A DNA stretch of 22,761 nucleotides from positions 1 through 22,761 of IMG/VR virus record IMGVR_UViG_3300037882_004998. One strand, written 5' to 3'. Under the pieces are notes generated by a model, which worked only from the letters and a program-made list of their open reading frames with translations, searched no databases and had not been told where the DNA came from. Made by a program: the position numbers and the translations under genes. Each line of letters begins with the position of its first letter. The first letter of the stretch is position 1. Source of the DNA: a virus. Positions 1 through 6,463 of this stretch are shown in pieces.

Positions 1-14
1 ACAAGTAAAGTACA

Positions 15-22
15 TATCTTTG
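15..22 (+). promoter_or_regulatory. Candidate -7 box (TATCTTTG) for the first unit
   Basis: TATCTTTG is an exact match to the Bacteroidota -7 consensus TAnnTTTG and lies 46 bases before the ATG at 69. The -33 region would fall outside the window, so only half of the promoter can be judged. Confidence 0.45.
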
Positions 23-68
23 TGCTGTTAATTAAATCTGATTTCTAAAAATTTTAAAAAAGTTTAAA

Positions 69-245
69 ATGACAAAAGCCGTAAAAGCGCGAATGATAGC
101 GCACTTAGAAGAAAGATTGGAATGGCTCGACGAACTGATTGACTTGAACGAAGGCAATCCCTCCGCAGTCAAATCCTTACTTGCCGAATATCGGGAACAA
201 GCCAAATTGCTGGCAGCGTTGCGGGATGAACAGACAAGCGATTAG
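69..245 (+). CDS. Small coiled-coil protein, 58 aa, unknown function
   Basis: A short ORF starts with ATG after an A-rich leader and ends at TAG. The product is highly charged and almost certainly helical, with Leu/Glu/Arg heptad-like spacing (LEERLEWLDELIDL, then LLAEYREQAKLLAALRDE). There is no signal peptide, membrane segment or cysteine motif. An exact TAnnTTTG box lies upstream and a terminator-like hairpin follows 9 nt after the stop, so it looks like the end of its own transcription unit. I do not recognise the family. A small phage accessory or DNA-associated protein is possible, but function is not assignable. Confidence 0.6.
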   Translation: MTKAVKARMIAHLEERLEWLDELIDLNEGNPSAVKSLLAEYREQAKLLAALRDEQTSD

Positions 246-253
246 AGAACAAA

Positions 254-286
254 GTGGGGGTGTGATGAAGCACCTCCACGATTTTT
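254..286 (+). terminator. Probable intrinsic terminator after the 58-aa gene
   Basis: A 10-bp stem (254-263 with 270-279, two G-T wobbles) encloses loop GATGAA and is followed by T5 at 282-286. It separates the 58-aa ORF from the HTH gene at 309. No promoter-like box is visible between it and 309, so partial read-through is possible. Confidence 0.6.
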
Positions 287-308
287 AAACTATAAAAACT
301 AAGAAAAA

Positions 309-815
309 ATGTTAATGACTATTTCAGACTACTGCGCTCAACGCAACGTCTCAAAACAATTCGTGTATGAGTATATCCGCAAAGGCAAACTCACGGTATT
401 AGAACTGCCCACTTTTGTGGAACTCAACGGCGAGCGCGTCACTTTGGGTATGCAAAAAATGCTCGACGTATCGGAGACACTTGCTCCGAAGGTGAAGGAC
501 TCAAAAGCCTTAGCGTCTCTCGACACCCCCCTCAGTAAAGAGGCGTTTGTTTCGGAGTTGACGGACAATCCGTATCTACACGCTTTTTATGTCAAATACC
601 TTTCAATGGAAGGCAAAGAAGCAAAAAAGGCAATGAAATCGGCATTTTATGCTGAAATAGATGCGCTGCCAAACGGCACCGAAATCCGTGACGAAATAGA
701 CGAAGTGAACTTGAAAATGATGCAGTATATGCGGAAACAGGGCAGCCAAATCAAGGCCGTTTTAAACGAGGATAAAGTTGCTACACAAAAAGAACTGGTT
801 TCGGCTTTGGCATGA
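309..815 (+). CDS. Helix-turn-helix phage protein, 168 aa
   Basis: Residues about 4-30 read as an excisionase/MerR-type winged HTH: ISDYCAQRNVSKQFVYEYI then RKGKL, the usual pattern in which a recognition helix precedes a Lys/Arg-rich wing. The rest is mostly helical and charged, with a conserved-looking core YLHAFYVKYLSMEGKEAKKA and no catalytic motif. The start may be ATG 309 or ATG 315, two codons later. The position just upstream of the packaging genes fits a DNA-binding regulator or a packaging accessory protein, but the sequence does not decide between them. The gene carries an exact copy of the iterated CCCCTCAGTA motif (526-537, read as Pro-Leu-Ser). A strong terminator follows at 839. 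Confidence 0.7.
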   Translation: MLMTISDYCAQRNVSKQFVYEYIRKGKLTVLELPTFVELNGERVTLGMQKMLDVSETLAPKVKDSKALASLDTPLSKEAFVSELTDNPYLHAFYVKYLSMEGKEAKKAMKSAFYAEIDALPNGTEIRDEIDEVNLKMMQYMRKQGSQIKAVLNEDKVATQKELVSALA

Positions 816-838
816 ATCAGATTAAATTAACAGTTTGT

Positions 839-876
839 GCCGTCTCAACCTCAACTGTGTTGAGACGGCTTTTTTT
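839..876 (+). terminator. Intrinsic terminator of cassette A
   Basis: A perfect 11-bp stem (839-849 with 859-869) is followed by T-rich 870-876. It ends the HTH gene unit and abuts the TGTCC element of promoter A. Confidence 0.9.
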
Positions 877-877
877 A

Positions 878-913
878 TGTCCGTACCGAAGCCATTGCTC
901 ACCGCCATCTTTG
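878..913 (+). promoter_or_regulatory. Cassette A promoter: TGTCCG, 32-nt phase, CATCTTTG
   Basis: TGTCC starts at 878 and the TTTG of the -7 box CATCTTTG starts at 910, a 32-nt offset shared by all six cassettes in the window. It drives the packaging unit. The ATG at 918 lies only 5 nt past the box, implying a leaderless or nearly leaderless transcript. This copy lacks the CCCCTCAGTA motif in its spacer. Confidence 0.75.
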
Positions 914-917
914 CAGC

Positions 918-1580
918 ATGAATCTAATCGAGCAATGGTTTGTCAAAAAAGACTTTTATGAAGGGGTGGCGTTGCTGCAAGGTTGTGGCATAGATGCGAC
1001 TACGTTTGAACCCTATCTGAACGAAAGTTTTATACCCCCTCAGTATAAAGCTGCGTTGGAGGCGTGTCTGTCTTCAATTAGTCCTGCCTTGCTCTCTCAA
1101 CCTAAAACTTCAAATGTAGTCGTCCAAAGACCTATTTTTTCCGAAAATGATGCAATTCAAAGTCTGCGACAAGAAGCCATCGTTTTGCACAAACGACATG
1201 CCGACCGACATGCACAATTGCATGTCTTGGAGTCGGCTGAGTTGCGATTGCCTATCATTTTGGAGATTATGGAAAATATTATCCCTGCACTCGACGAAAT
1301 TTACGATGTTATTCGGAATGGCGGTATTCGTAAAAACTTGCCGCATACTGAGGGGGGAGAGCCGAGTTTGGATTATCGCCAAGGGATTCAAGACGGTTTT
1401 CAACAAGCACAAAAATTGGGTTATCTGAAAAACCGTATTTTTAAATTATCCTCTCAAAATGGCTTTATAAACAAGGCAAAAGACCGCGATGAGAAACTGA
1501 AATTTGAAAAAGAATTGATACAAAAACAGACTGAACGCAATGCCCTGTGCATTGAGTTAGGTATAACCGAAAACGAATGA
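918..1580 (+). CDS. Unknown protein upstream of the terminase, 220 aa
   Basis: The N-terminus reads IEQWFVKKDFYEGVALL, a W-x5-(D/N)-(F/Y)-x-x-GV-x-L pattern of a kind I associate with genes beside terminase in Bacteroidota phages, though I cannot name a family. The middle (about 75-135) and C-terminus (about 165-215) are strongly helical and probably coiled coil. There is no membrane segment. The next in-frame Met is far downstream, so ATG 918 is the believable start, only 5 nt after the -7 box. The stop overlaps the next gene's start as ATGA (1577-1580), suggesting translational coupling. It contains two copies of the iterated motif in opposite orientations (1035, 1346). A packaging or DNA-binding accessory role is inferred from context only. 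Confidence 0.75.
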   Translation: MNLIEQWFVKKDFYEGVALLQGCGIDATTFEPYLNESFIPPQYKAALEACLSSISPALLSQPKTSNVVVQRPIFSENDAIQSLRQEAIVLHKRHADRHAQLHVLESAELRLPIILEIMENIIPALDEIYDVIRNGGIRKNLPHTEGGEPSLDYRQGIQDGFQQAQKLGYLKNRIFKLSSQNGFINKAKDRDEKLKFEKELIQKQTERNALCIELGITENE

Positions 1581-2206
1581 GTGAAACAAGTAAAGATTTT
1601 AGTAAAAAATTACTGCAACGTGCGCCTTCGGGCAAGCTCTCCATAAATGGGCGTGACGAGGCTTTGACCAACATTCAAGCATTTTATGAAGACCCGGAAA
1701 ATGTCGTTTTACCTAAACATCAAGAGTTGATTAGGCAGCGATGGGAAACCGTGCATGGGCTTTTTCTGAAAGGGGAGAGTGAAAAACGAATTTGTAAAAA
1801 AATAGCTACCCTCTACGATGTCTCAGAAAGCACAGTTCGTCGAGACTTGCAAGATGCAGACATGGTTTTTGGTAGTCGAAAACTGCCTTTTGAAATTCGC
1901 CGCCAACGGGCCGTAGATATGACCTTGGAGGCTTACCGCCGCGCAAGAAAAGATAAAGATACAAAGGGCATGAACGCAGCCATCGCCAACCTTATCAAAG
2001 CGGATGGTTTAGAAAAAGAGCCTGTCGAATTGCCTTTTGAGAAGATGGAAGCGCATATTTTCATTATTGCTTTACCCCCGCAGATTGAAGCGCAATTAGA
2101 TAAAGTTTTTCCCATCCACGATGGGCGTATTGACCTCAATCATTTTTCAGAAATAGACATAAAACCAATAAAATATGCAGACAGCGAAGACATCACCCCT
2201 CAGTAA
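1577..2206 (+). CDS. Terminase small subunit-like HTH protein, 209 aa
   Basis: Residues about 55-95 form a homeodomain-like HTH (LKGESEKRICKKIATLY then DVSESTVRRDL), the usual DNA-recognition arrangement in small terminases, followed by a helical segment rich in Arg/Lys. Small terminases bind the packaging site and regulate the large subunit. The assignment rests on this HTH and on lying directly upstream of, and overlapping by 32 bp, the terminase large subunit gene. The start forms an ATGA overlap with the preceding gene. The C-terminus ends ..DITPQ, where the last codons and stop coincide with an iterated CCCCTCAGTA motif (2196-2205). A general HTH regulator is the alternative. Confidence 0.75.
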   Translation: MSETSKDFSKKLLQRAPSGKLSINGRDEALTNIQAFYEDPENVVLPKHQELIRQRWETVHGLFLKGESEKRICKKIATLYDVSESTVRRDLQDADMVFGSRKLPFEIRRQRAVDMTLEAYRRARKDKDTKGMNAAIANLIKADGLEKEPVELPFEKMEAHIFIIALPPQIEAQLDKVFPIHDGRIDLNHFSEIDIKPIKYADSEDITPQ

Positions 2207-3824
2207 TTTGCAGATGGAGGCAGATGATTTAAAGGCTGAAATTGCCCGTCTGCATCACTTCAATAAATCAGATTTTCAAACACTTTTGCGGCAATCGAAA
2301 GCGGTAAAACAATTAAATTATAATATAGCCCAAATTGTTAGCCGTCGAAATTGGACAAATAAAGATTATCAAATCATCTATGATAGATGGGGGCGTGGTA
2401 CAGGCAAAACGACAAGCATTGGCGGCAAATTGGTCTATATCGCACAGACGATGCCGAGATCTGTCGGTATTTTTATTGCGCCCTCATATAAGTTCCTGTT
2501 GACGCGGATTATTCCATCTATAGTGAATGGTTTGGAAATGCACGGCTTTCATCAAGGTTTGCACTATTTCATAGGTGAAAAGCCACCACGTTCTTGGAAA
2601 TGGGAAAAACCGTATCAACCACCTTCGGATTTTTCTAAGTTTATTTGGTTTTATACAGGTTTTGGGATGCACTTGATTTCTCAGGATGTGCCGGGCGATG
2701 GGCGAGGCTTGAATATAGATATTGAAGTCGGGGATGAATCGGCATTGTTGGATTTTGCCATTATGGAGGAATGTACGACTCCAACACTGAGGGGGTCAAA
2801 AATTTCGGAATTTAAAGACAATCCACTTTTCCGAAAGCGTTTCCATCATTCTTCGATGGCTTTGACCGATGTAGGGAAATGGGTTTTTGATTTGGAAGCG
2901 AAAAACTTGATGGGTGAAAAATCGGCACTCATCATTGATGCAAGTTGCAAGGTCAATTTGCACAATTTGGCAGATGGTTATCTCGATGATGCGCGGCGCA
3001 CGTCTTTATCTGATATTATTTTTGATGCAGAGTATATGAACATTCGACCATCAATGGCGGGTGCTGATGGCTTTTATTCTTTGTTTAAAGAAAAAGTGCA
3101 TGGCTATCGCGCACAGGACAGAGCCCAATATGCTGCAAAAGATAATTGTCAAGCCGATTCCGATTTGGTGCAAGGCGTACCCTTGTTGATTGGTGCGGAT
3201 TTTGGTTCGGCAGTTAATTTTTTGGTTGTCTGTCAACATGTGCGTTCAATTAACGAACTTCGCGCCATCAATGAGTTTTGGGTACGCTCGCAAGAGCAAA
3301 AGATGCAAGACGATGCGTTTGAGGCATTTAATCAATATTATTTACCACATCAAGGAACTTGTAATGAGATATTTTTATGTTATGATAAAACAGGGAATGT
3401 CGAAACGGGCAATACGCGTAAAACGAGAGCCGAACAAGCTCAAATATATTTGCAGGAACGTGGGTGGACAGTGCGTCTGATGTCGGTCGGGCGCAAGAAT
3501 GCAGACCACTCATTTAAATTTAATTTGTGGGAAAAAATATTTCAAAACTCATTGTCCAAGTTGGTTTATAGAAATCTTCCTATCTTTCGGATTAATATTT
3601 TGCGTTGCCGTATTTTGCTGATTTCGATATACAATTCAAAGGCAAAAGAGGGTAGAAGAGGGGAAATTCACAAGGATAAAACCATAGAGGCAAAATTGTT
3701 GAGAAAAAACGAGGCAGAAAAATCAACGCATGGCTCCGATGCGTTGGATACCATACCCGAGGCATTGTTTAGCGACATTTTGCGTTTCGGGAATATGGGT
3801 TTACCTGATGCTTCCGTCAGATAA
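2175..3824 (+). CDS. terL: Terminase large subunit (packaging ATPase/nuclease), 549 aa
   Basis: This is the motor that translocates DNA into the prohead and cuts it. The Walker A motif is GRGTGKTT at about residues 73-80. Walker B is IDIEVGDE at about 181-188, with the catalytic Glu after Asp. The C-terminal RNase H-like nuclease shows LLIGADFGS (Asp about 342), LCYDKTGN (Asp about 403) and HGSDALDT (about 519-526), which supply the acidic metal-binding set. Length is normal for the family. ATG 2175 overlaps the small subunit gene by 32 bp. A second in-frame ATG at 2214, 7 nt after that stop, is a credible alternative that would remove 13 residues. It is the last gene of unit A, followed by a terminator at 3864. 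Confidence 0.93.
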   Translation: MQTAKTSPLSNLQMEADDLKAEIARLHHFNKSDFQTLLRQSKAVKQLNYNIAQIVSRRNWTNKDYQIIYDRWGRGTGKTTSIGGKLVYIAQTMPRSVGIFIAPSYKFLLTRIIPSIVNGLEMHGFHQGLHYFIGEKPPRSWKWEKPYQPPSDFSKFIWFYTGFGMHLISQDVPGDGRGLNIDIEVGDESALLDFAIMEECTTPTLRGSKISEFKDNPLFRKRFHHSSMALTDVGKWVFDLEAKNLMGEKSALIIDASCKVNLHNLADGYLDDARRTSLSDIIFDAEYMNIRPSMAGADGFYSLFKEKVHGYRAQDRAQYAAKDNCQADSDLVQGVPLLIGADFGSAVNFLVVCQHVRSINELRAINEFWVRSQEQKMQDDAFEAFNQYYLPHQGTCNEIFLCYDKTGNVETGNTRKTRAEQAQIYLQERGWTVRLMSVGRKNADHSFKFNLWEKIFQNSLSKLVYRNLPIFRINILRCRILLISIYNSKAKEGRRGEIHKDKTIEAKLLRKNEAEKSTHGSDALDTIPEALFSDILRFGNMGLPDASVR

Positions 3825-3863
3825 GGTTTTGAAGTCCCTTACGGGATTTGTTTATACACGGTT

Positions 3864-3892
3864 AGGCATGTCTGCAAAGACATGCCTTTTTT
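3864..3892 (+). terminator. Intrinsic terminator of cassette B
   Basis: A perfect 10-bp stem (AGGCATGTCT/AGACATGCCT, 3864-3873 with 3878-3887) with loop GCAA runs into T6. It ends the terminase unit. Its stem-loop is closely related to the one at 13093, sharing CATGTCTGCAAAG. Confidence 0.92.
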
Positions 3893-3895
3893 CAT

Positions 3896-3931
3896 TGTCC
3901 GAAATACCCCCTCAGTATTGTCCCAAATTTG
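3896..3931 (+). promoter_or_regulatory. Cassette B promoter: TGTCCG, 32-nt phase, CAAATTTG
   Basis: TGTCC starts at 3896 and TTTG at 3928, 32 nt apart. An exact CCCCCTCAGTA (3907-3917) fills the spacer, and TTGTCCnAAAT occurs twice, at 3895 and 3918, as a 23-bp-period direct repeat. It serves the lysis cassette. Confidence 0.75.
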
Positions 3932-3973
3932 CAGTCTAATTCATATTTTCATTCACAAAAACAAAGTATTGAG

Positions 3974-4105
3974 ATGACAAAAGAACTCACCGAAATCGTG
4001 GACAAGGCACAAGAGACGATTGAATCAGCAAAAGGGTTTTGGGCTTGGTTTACTCAAACATCCGTTGGCTTATGGGTGCTTTCTAAATTTAAAAAAAATG
4101 CTTGA
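3974..4105 (+). CDS. Small ORF at head of lysis cassette, 43 aa
   Basis: ATG follows an A-rich leader 42 nt after the -7 box of promoter B, and the TGA overlaps the muramidase start by 8 nt. The first half is acidic/amphipathic (LTEIVDKAQETIESAK). The second holds a short aromatic, hydrophobic stretch (GFWAWFTQTSVGLWVL) followed by a basic tail (SKFKKNA), compatible with a membrane-associated peptide. Position as the first gene of a lysis cassette suggests a role in lysis (pinholin- or regulator-like), but I recognise no family. Translational coupling to the lysozyme through the overlap is the clearest argument that it is translated. Confidence 0.5.
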   Translation: MTKELTEIVDKAQETIESAKGFWAWFTQTSVGLWVLSKFKKNA

Positions 4106-4691
4106 AGCTGTTTTTCAACAAGTTTTGAAATGGGAACAAGAGAAAGGTGTCTCTAATGACCCTGATGACACGGGCGGGTTGACCAACGATGGAATAACTT
4201 GGCTACATTTTTTTACATTATCGAAGAAAGTATTGGGTAAAGAACCTTCACTTGATAGTTTCAATAATTTGACAGAAAAAGAGGTGAGGGCTTTTTATAG
4301 TTACAGTTTTGAGCAAATAAATTGTCATTTGATTGCAGATAAGGTTGTGGCTGCGGTCTGTTTCGATTTCGCAAAAAACTCTCTGTTTGGTAAACGTGAG
4401 ATTCAACGTTTGCTTAAAGATTCGGGCTATAACTTGAATGCCGACAATGAATTTGGCAAAATCAGTATTGCCGCTATCAACAATGCTACTGAAAAGCTCG
4501 GTGCATCCGTATTTGTGAAAATGATTTTTGATAGGCGAGAGGCTTATGTGAAAAATATTGCAGAGCGTAAAAGCTCTCAGAAAAAGTTTTTGAAAGGTTG
4601 GCTTCATCGCATCGCGGATTGGCGCAATTGGGTGGAGTTAGAAATAGAAAAACGTCACACTGAAAACGTGACAAACCCGAACATATCTTAG
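4098..4691 (+). CDS. GH108-type N-acetylmuramidase (endolysin), 197 aa
   Basis: The enzyme cleaves the glycan strands of peptidoglycan at lysis. The N-terminal domain carries the glycosyl hydrolase 108 signature VLKWEQEKGVSNDPDDTGG followed by LTNDGIT. By alignment with the family's EGGYVNDP motif, Glu15 is the likely catalytic acid. The C-terminal half (about 95-175) has the features of the accompanying peptidoglycan-binding domain (KREIQRLLKDSGYNLNAD, then GKISIAAIN). No signal peptide is present, so export through the holin downstream fits. I chose ATG 4098 over an upstream in-frame TTG because it gives the normal family N-terminus and a short overlap with the 43-aa ORF. Spanin genes were not identified. 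Confidence 0.87.
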   Translation: MLEAVFQQVLKWEQEKGVSNDPDDTGGLTNDGITWLHFFTLSKKVLGKEPSLDSFNNLTEKEVRAFYSYSFEQINCHLIADKVVAAVCFDFAKNSLFGKREIQRLLKDSGYNLNADNEFGKISIAAINNATEKLGASVFVKMIFDRREAYVKNIAERKSSQKKFLKGWLHRIADWRNWVELEIEKRHTENVTNPNIS

Positions 4692-4712
4692 ACTTTTAAA
4701 TCAGTTAAAAAA

Positions 4713-4829
4713 ATGATGAATAACGCAAAGCGTGGCGGCTGGACAAACGATGGTGGATATGTTTGGGTCGGCACGCAACAAATCGCCACAAATGGAAAAT
4801 ACATCTGTCGTCACACAAAAACAAGGTAA
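4713..4829 (+). CDS. Small ORF between lysozyme and holin, 38 aa
   Basis: It begins with a double ATG after a Bacteroidota-style A-rich leader (TTAAAAAAATG) and ends 4 nt before the holin ATG. The product is Gly/Asn/Thr-rich with aromatic residues (GGWTNDGGYVWVGTQQIATN) and a basic end (ICRHTKTR). There is no membrane segment or known motif. The tight spacing and good leader suggest it is translated and may couple holin translation, but only context supports it. Reading the holin frame upstream from 4732 instead would need a non-ATG start inside this ORF, which is less likely. Confidence 0.4.
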   Translation: MMNNAKRGGWTNDGGYVWVGTQQIATNGKYICRHTKTR

Positions 4830-4833
4830 TAAC

Positions 4834-5298
4834 ATGGTTTCAATTTTGACAAAACTGTGGGTAACGCTTTATGCAAAAGTGGCGTACATCGTTGGCATGA
4901 GTTGGGCTGTGTCATTTATAATGCCCATCAAAGACTTTTTGATTTTGACTGTCGCTTTGGTTTTTGCCGATGTGGTTTCGGGTATGCTTGCGGCAAAAAA
5001 ACGGGGTGAAAAGATAACGAGCCGTGGTTTTTATCGCACTTTGGAGAAATTTACGGTGTATTTTTTGGCTATTTCGATTGCAGCGGGTTTGCATGGTATT
5101 TTTATTGCACCCAATTTAGGAGGTATTATGCCGAATGTGCCACTTGTGCCGCTGGTTGCTGGGTCAATCTGTTTCACCGAGTTTTTGAGTTTTAGAGAGA
5201 ATGTCGAACAGATAACTGGGGTGGATATTTTGGGTGGTTTCAAAAAAGTTGTGAACCAATTTGTTGAAGCAATGCCACAAAAAAAAGATAAGGACTAA
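4834..5298 (+). CDS. Phage holin (Phage_holin_4_1-like), 154 aa
   Basis: Holins form the inner-membrane lesions that time lysis and release the muramidase. Three hydrophobic helices are seen at about residues 20-50, 70-92 and 97-120. Family hallmarks are FADVVSGMLAAKKRGEKITS (Asp, Gly, Ala-Lys and Ser in the expected order) and FTEFLSFRENVEQITGVDI, matching the conserved E-x-LS-x-x-EN-x-x-x-x-GV element. The C-terminus is highly charged (AMPQKKDKD), as is usual. ATG 4834 is preferred because it gives the usual length and follows the 38-aa ORF by 4 nt. It is the last gene of the lysis cassette. No clear T-tract hairpin directly follows it; the next structure is the inverted repeat at 5315. Confidence 0.87.
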   Translation: MVSILTKLWVTLYAKVAYIVGMSWAVSFIMPIKDFLILTVALVFADVVSGMLAAKKRGEKITSRGFYRTLEKFTVYFLAISIAAGLHGIFIAPNLGGIMPNVPLVPLVAGSICFTEFLSFRENVEQITGVDILGGFKKVVNQFVEAMPQKKDKD

Positions 5299-5314
5299 CA
5301 TATTGAAAACTTTT

Positions 5315-5377
5315 TTTTATAGAACAAATATTTATATTTACGCTTATAAGTTTTTTGTCTATATTTGTTCTATAAAA
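5315..5377. repeat. 17-bp perfect inverted repeat (operator candidate)
   Basis: TTTTATAGAACAAATAT (5315-5331) recurs as its exact reverse complement at 5361-5377 with a 29-bp AT-rich spacer. The right arm covers the -7 box TATATTTG (5360-5367) of the following gene. This geometry suits a dimeric repressor or looping operator. As RNA it could also form a hairpin, although no T-run follows the right arm. Confidence 0.7.
5360..5367 (+). promoter_or_regulatory. Promoter -7 box TATATTTG for the gene at 5388
   Basis: An exact TAnnTTTG match lies 20 nt before ATG 5388. No TGTCC occurs 32 nt upstream, so this promoter belongs to a different class from the six cassettes. It is overlapped by the right arm of the inverted repeat. 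Confidence 0.6.
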
Positions 5378-5387
5378 TCAATAATCC

Positions 5388-5888
5388 ATGTCATGTTCAC
5401 AAATTTTACTGCCTGTAGAGGCGAATGAGAAACAAAAATTTTACGGCGTAAGAATGCCAATTCACAGTGACCTCAAGCGTTGGGTACAAAAATGGTGGGG
5501 GCGCGAATCCTTCACCGCCGATAAACATACAACGATAGGCACTTTACTTCTTTCCAATATTGACCTTGGAGAGCCACCTTTTGAAGCTGAATACAAGACG
5601 ATAGACGCAATGGACGACTATCTACCTATTCAGATTCCTATCGGTTGGTATTTGACACAACGCCGTATTGTCATCATCAATGAGGTGATTCGGCATTGGT
5701 TAATTGACCAACTTGTTGCCGTCTCGCTTGCCAAACGGCACAATTTAGAGTCGCCTGCGACGGCGGTGATTCAGTATTACGCGATTGAGTTTGATTTGCA
5801 AAAATACACACAAGATGCCCTCGAAAAAGCATCACAACGCCTGCGCGAACAGCGTGGTTTGCCACGTTTCATCACAAGACGCGCTTAA
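5388..5888 (+). CDS. Unknown protein with its own promoter, 166 aa
   Basis: I do not recognise a family. The protein is soluble-looking, with Trp-rich segments (RWVQKWWGRESF; IPIGWYLTQRR; VIRHWLIDQLVAVSLAKRH) and a long basic helical C-terminus (KASQRLREQRGLPRFITRRA) that could bind nucleic acid. It sits alone between the lysis cassette and the head genes, behind a canonical -7 box overlapped by a 17-bp inverted repeat, and is followed by a strong terminator. That isolation marks it as a regulatory gene or moron that may be expressed independently of late genes, for example as an autorepressor using the inverted repeat. The role is inference; the existence of the gene is well supported. Confidence 0.72.
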   Translation: MSCSQILLPVEANEKQKFYGVRMPIHSDLKRWVQKWWGRESFTADKHTTIGTLLLSNIDLGEPPFEAEYKTIDAMDDYLPIQIPIGWYLTQRRIVIINEVIRHWLIDQLVAVSLAKRHNLESPATAVIQYYAIEFDLQKYTQDALEKASQRLREQRGLPRFITRRA

Positions 5889-5912
5889 AAACCATTCTTC
5901 CATATTTTTCAG

Positions 5913-5943
5913 AAAAGGGATGCTCCCAAAAGCATCCCTTTTT
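5913..5943 (+). terminator. Intrinsic terminator of cassette C
   Basis: A perfect 12-bp stem (AAAAGGGATGCT, 5913-5924, with 5931-5942) with loop CCCAAA runs into a T-tract. It isolates the gene at 5388 from the head unit. Confidence 0.92.
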
Positions 5944-5946
5944 CAT

Positions 5947-5982
5947 TGTCCGAAATACCCCCTCAGTATCTTACCAACTTTG
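5947..5982 (+). promoter_or_regulatory. Cassette C promoter: TGTCCG, 32-nt phase, CAACTTTG
   Basis: TGTCC starts at 5947 and TTTG at 5979 (offset 32). An exact CCCCCTCAGTA lies at 5958-5968. The ATG at 5988 is 6 nt after the box, implying a leaderless or nearly leaderless mRNA. Confidence 0.75.
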
Positions 5983-5987
5983 CACCC

Positions 5988-6458
5988 ATGACTAATTTCG
6001 CCACAGATTGTTCACAACCGAATGTCGTCGGTCTGCCTACGGTTGAGTATATCTCAACCGTAGGCATTGACACATTCAAGATATTTGAGTTGAGTGATGG
6101 TCGGTTGCGTGGCACAATTAGCTTGAAGCCCTATCTAAAATGGCTTTCGATGCCCTTGCGCCCATTAGACTCTGATAAACAATTTTGGGACGAAAACGGT
6201 AGTTTGACCGCGCAAGGCAATCTTTTTTCGGCAAAAGTGCAGGGTATCCTACCGATGATGTCGCCACAAATTCAGTCACAATTGGACGATATGGAACGAC
6301 AAACTTTCATTGTCCGAATACAAGACCTCGCAGGTCGCAAATTTGTACTCGGAAGTGTTAAATTTCCTTTGCATTTTACGTCATCGTGGAACTCGGCAAA
6401 AGGGTTCCATACAGTAGAATGGGCAGGGAAGCAACCGCATAAAGCAATAGGTTACTAA
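5988..6458 (+). CDS. Unknown small virion-region protein, 156 aa
   Basis: First gene of the head unit. The predicted content is mainly beta (VEYISTVGIDTFKIFEL, then FIVRIQDLAGRKFVLG and FPLHFTSSWNS), with no membrane segment or enzyme motif, as in small tail-tube or head-tail joining proteins. The start is ATG 5988; an upstream in-frame TTG (5946) lies inside the promoter and is rejected. The next Met is some 50 residues in, so the near-leaderless start is forced. The coding sequence contains a perfect 14-bp hairpin at 6034-6066. The stop is 5 nt before the protease gene. Function is unassigned; a structural protein is the best guess from position. Confidence 0.72.
   Translation: MTNFATDCSQPNVVGLPTVEYISTVGIDTFKIFELSDGRLRGTISLKPYLKWLSMPLRPLDSDKQFWDENGSLTAQGNLFSAKVQGILPMMSPQIQSQLDDMERQTFIVRIQDLAGRKFVLGSVKFPLHFTSSWNSAKGFHTVEWAGKQPHKAIGY
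6034..6066 (+). promoter_or_regulatory. Strong hairpin inside the 5' end of the coding region
   Basis: A perfect 14-bp stem (TGCCTACGGTTGAG, 6034-6047, with 6053-6066) closes a 5-nt loop TATAT. It begins about 46 nt into the gene and has no T-tract, so it is not a standard terminator. It may stabilise the mRNA, bind a protein or modulate translation of the unit's first gene. Confidence 0.6.
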
Positions 6459-6463
6459 ATATT

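Noticed and set aside
1207-1226. Inverted repeat GACATGCA/TGCATGTC in the 220-aa gene
   Set aside because: Only 8-bp arms in a coding region; within chance expectation for this length.
5946-5987. TTG start for the 156-aa gene
   Set aside because: It lies within the TGTCC element, so it would not be transcribed from promoter C.
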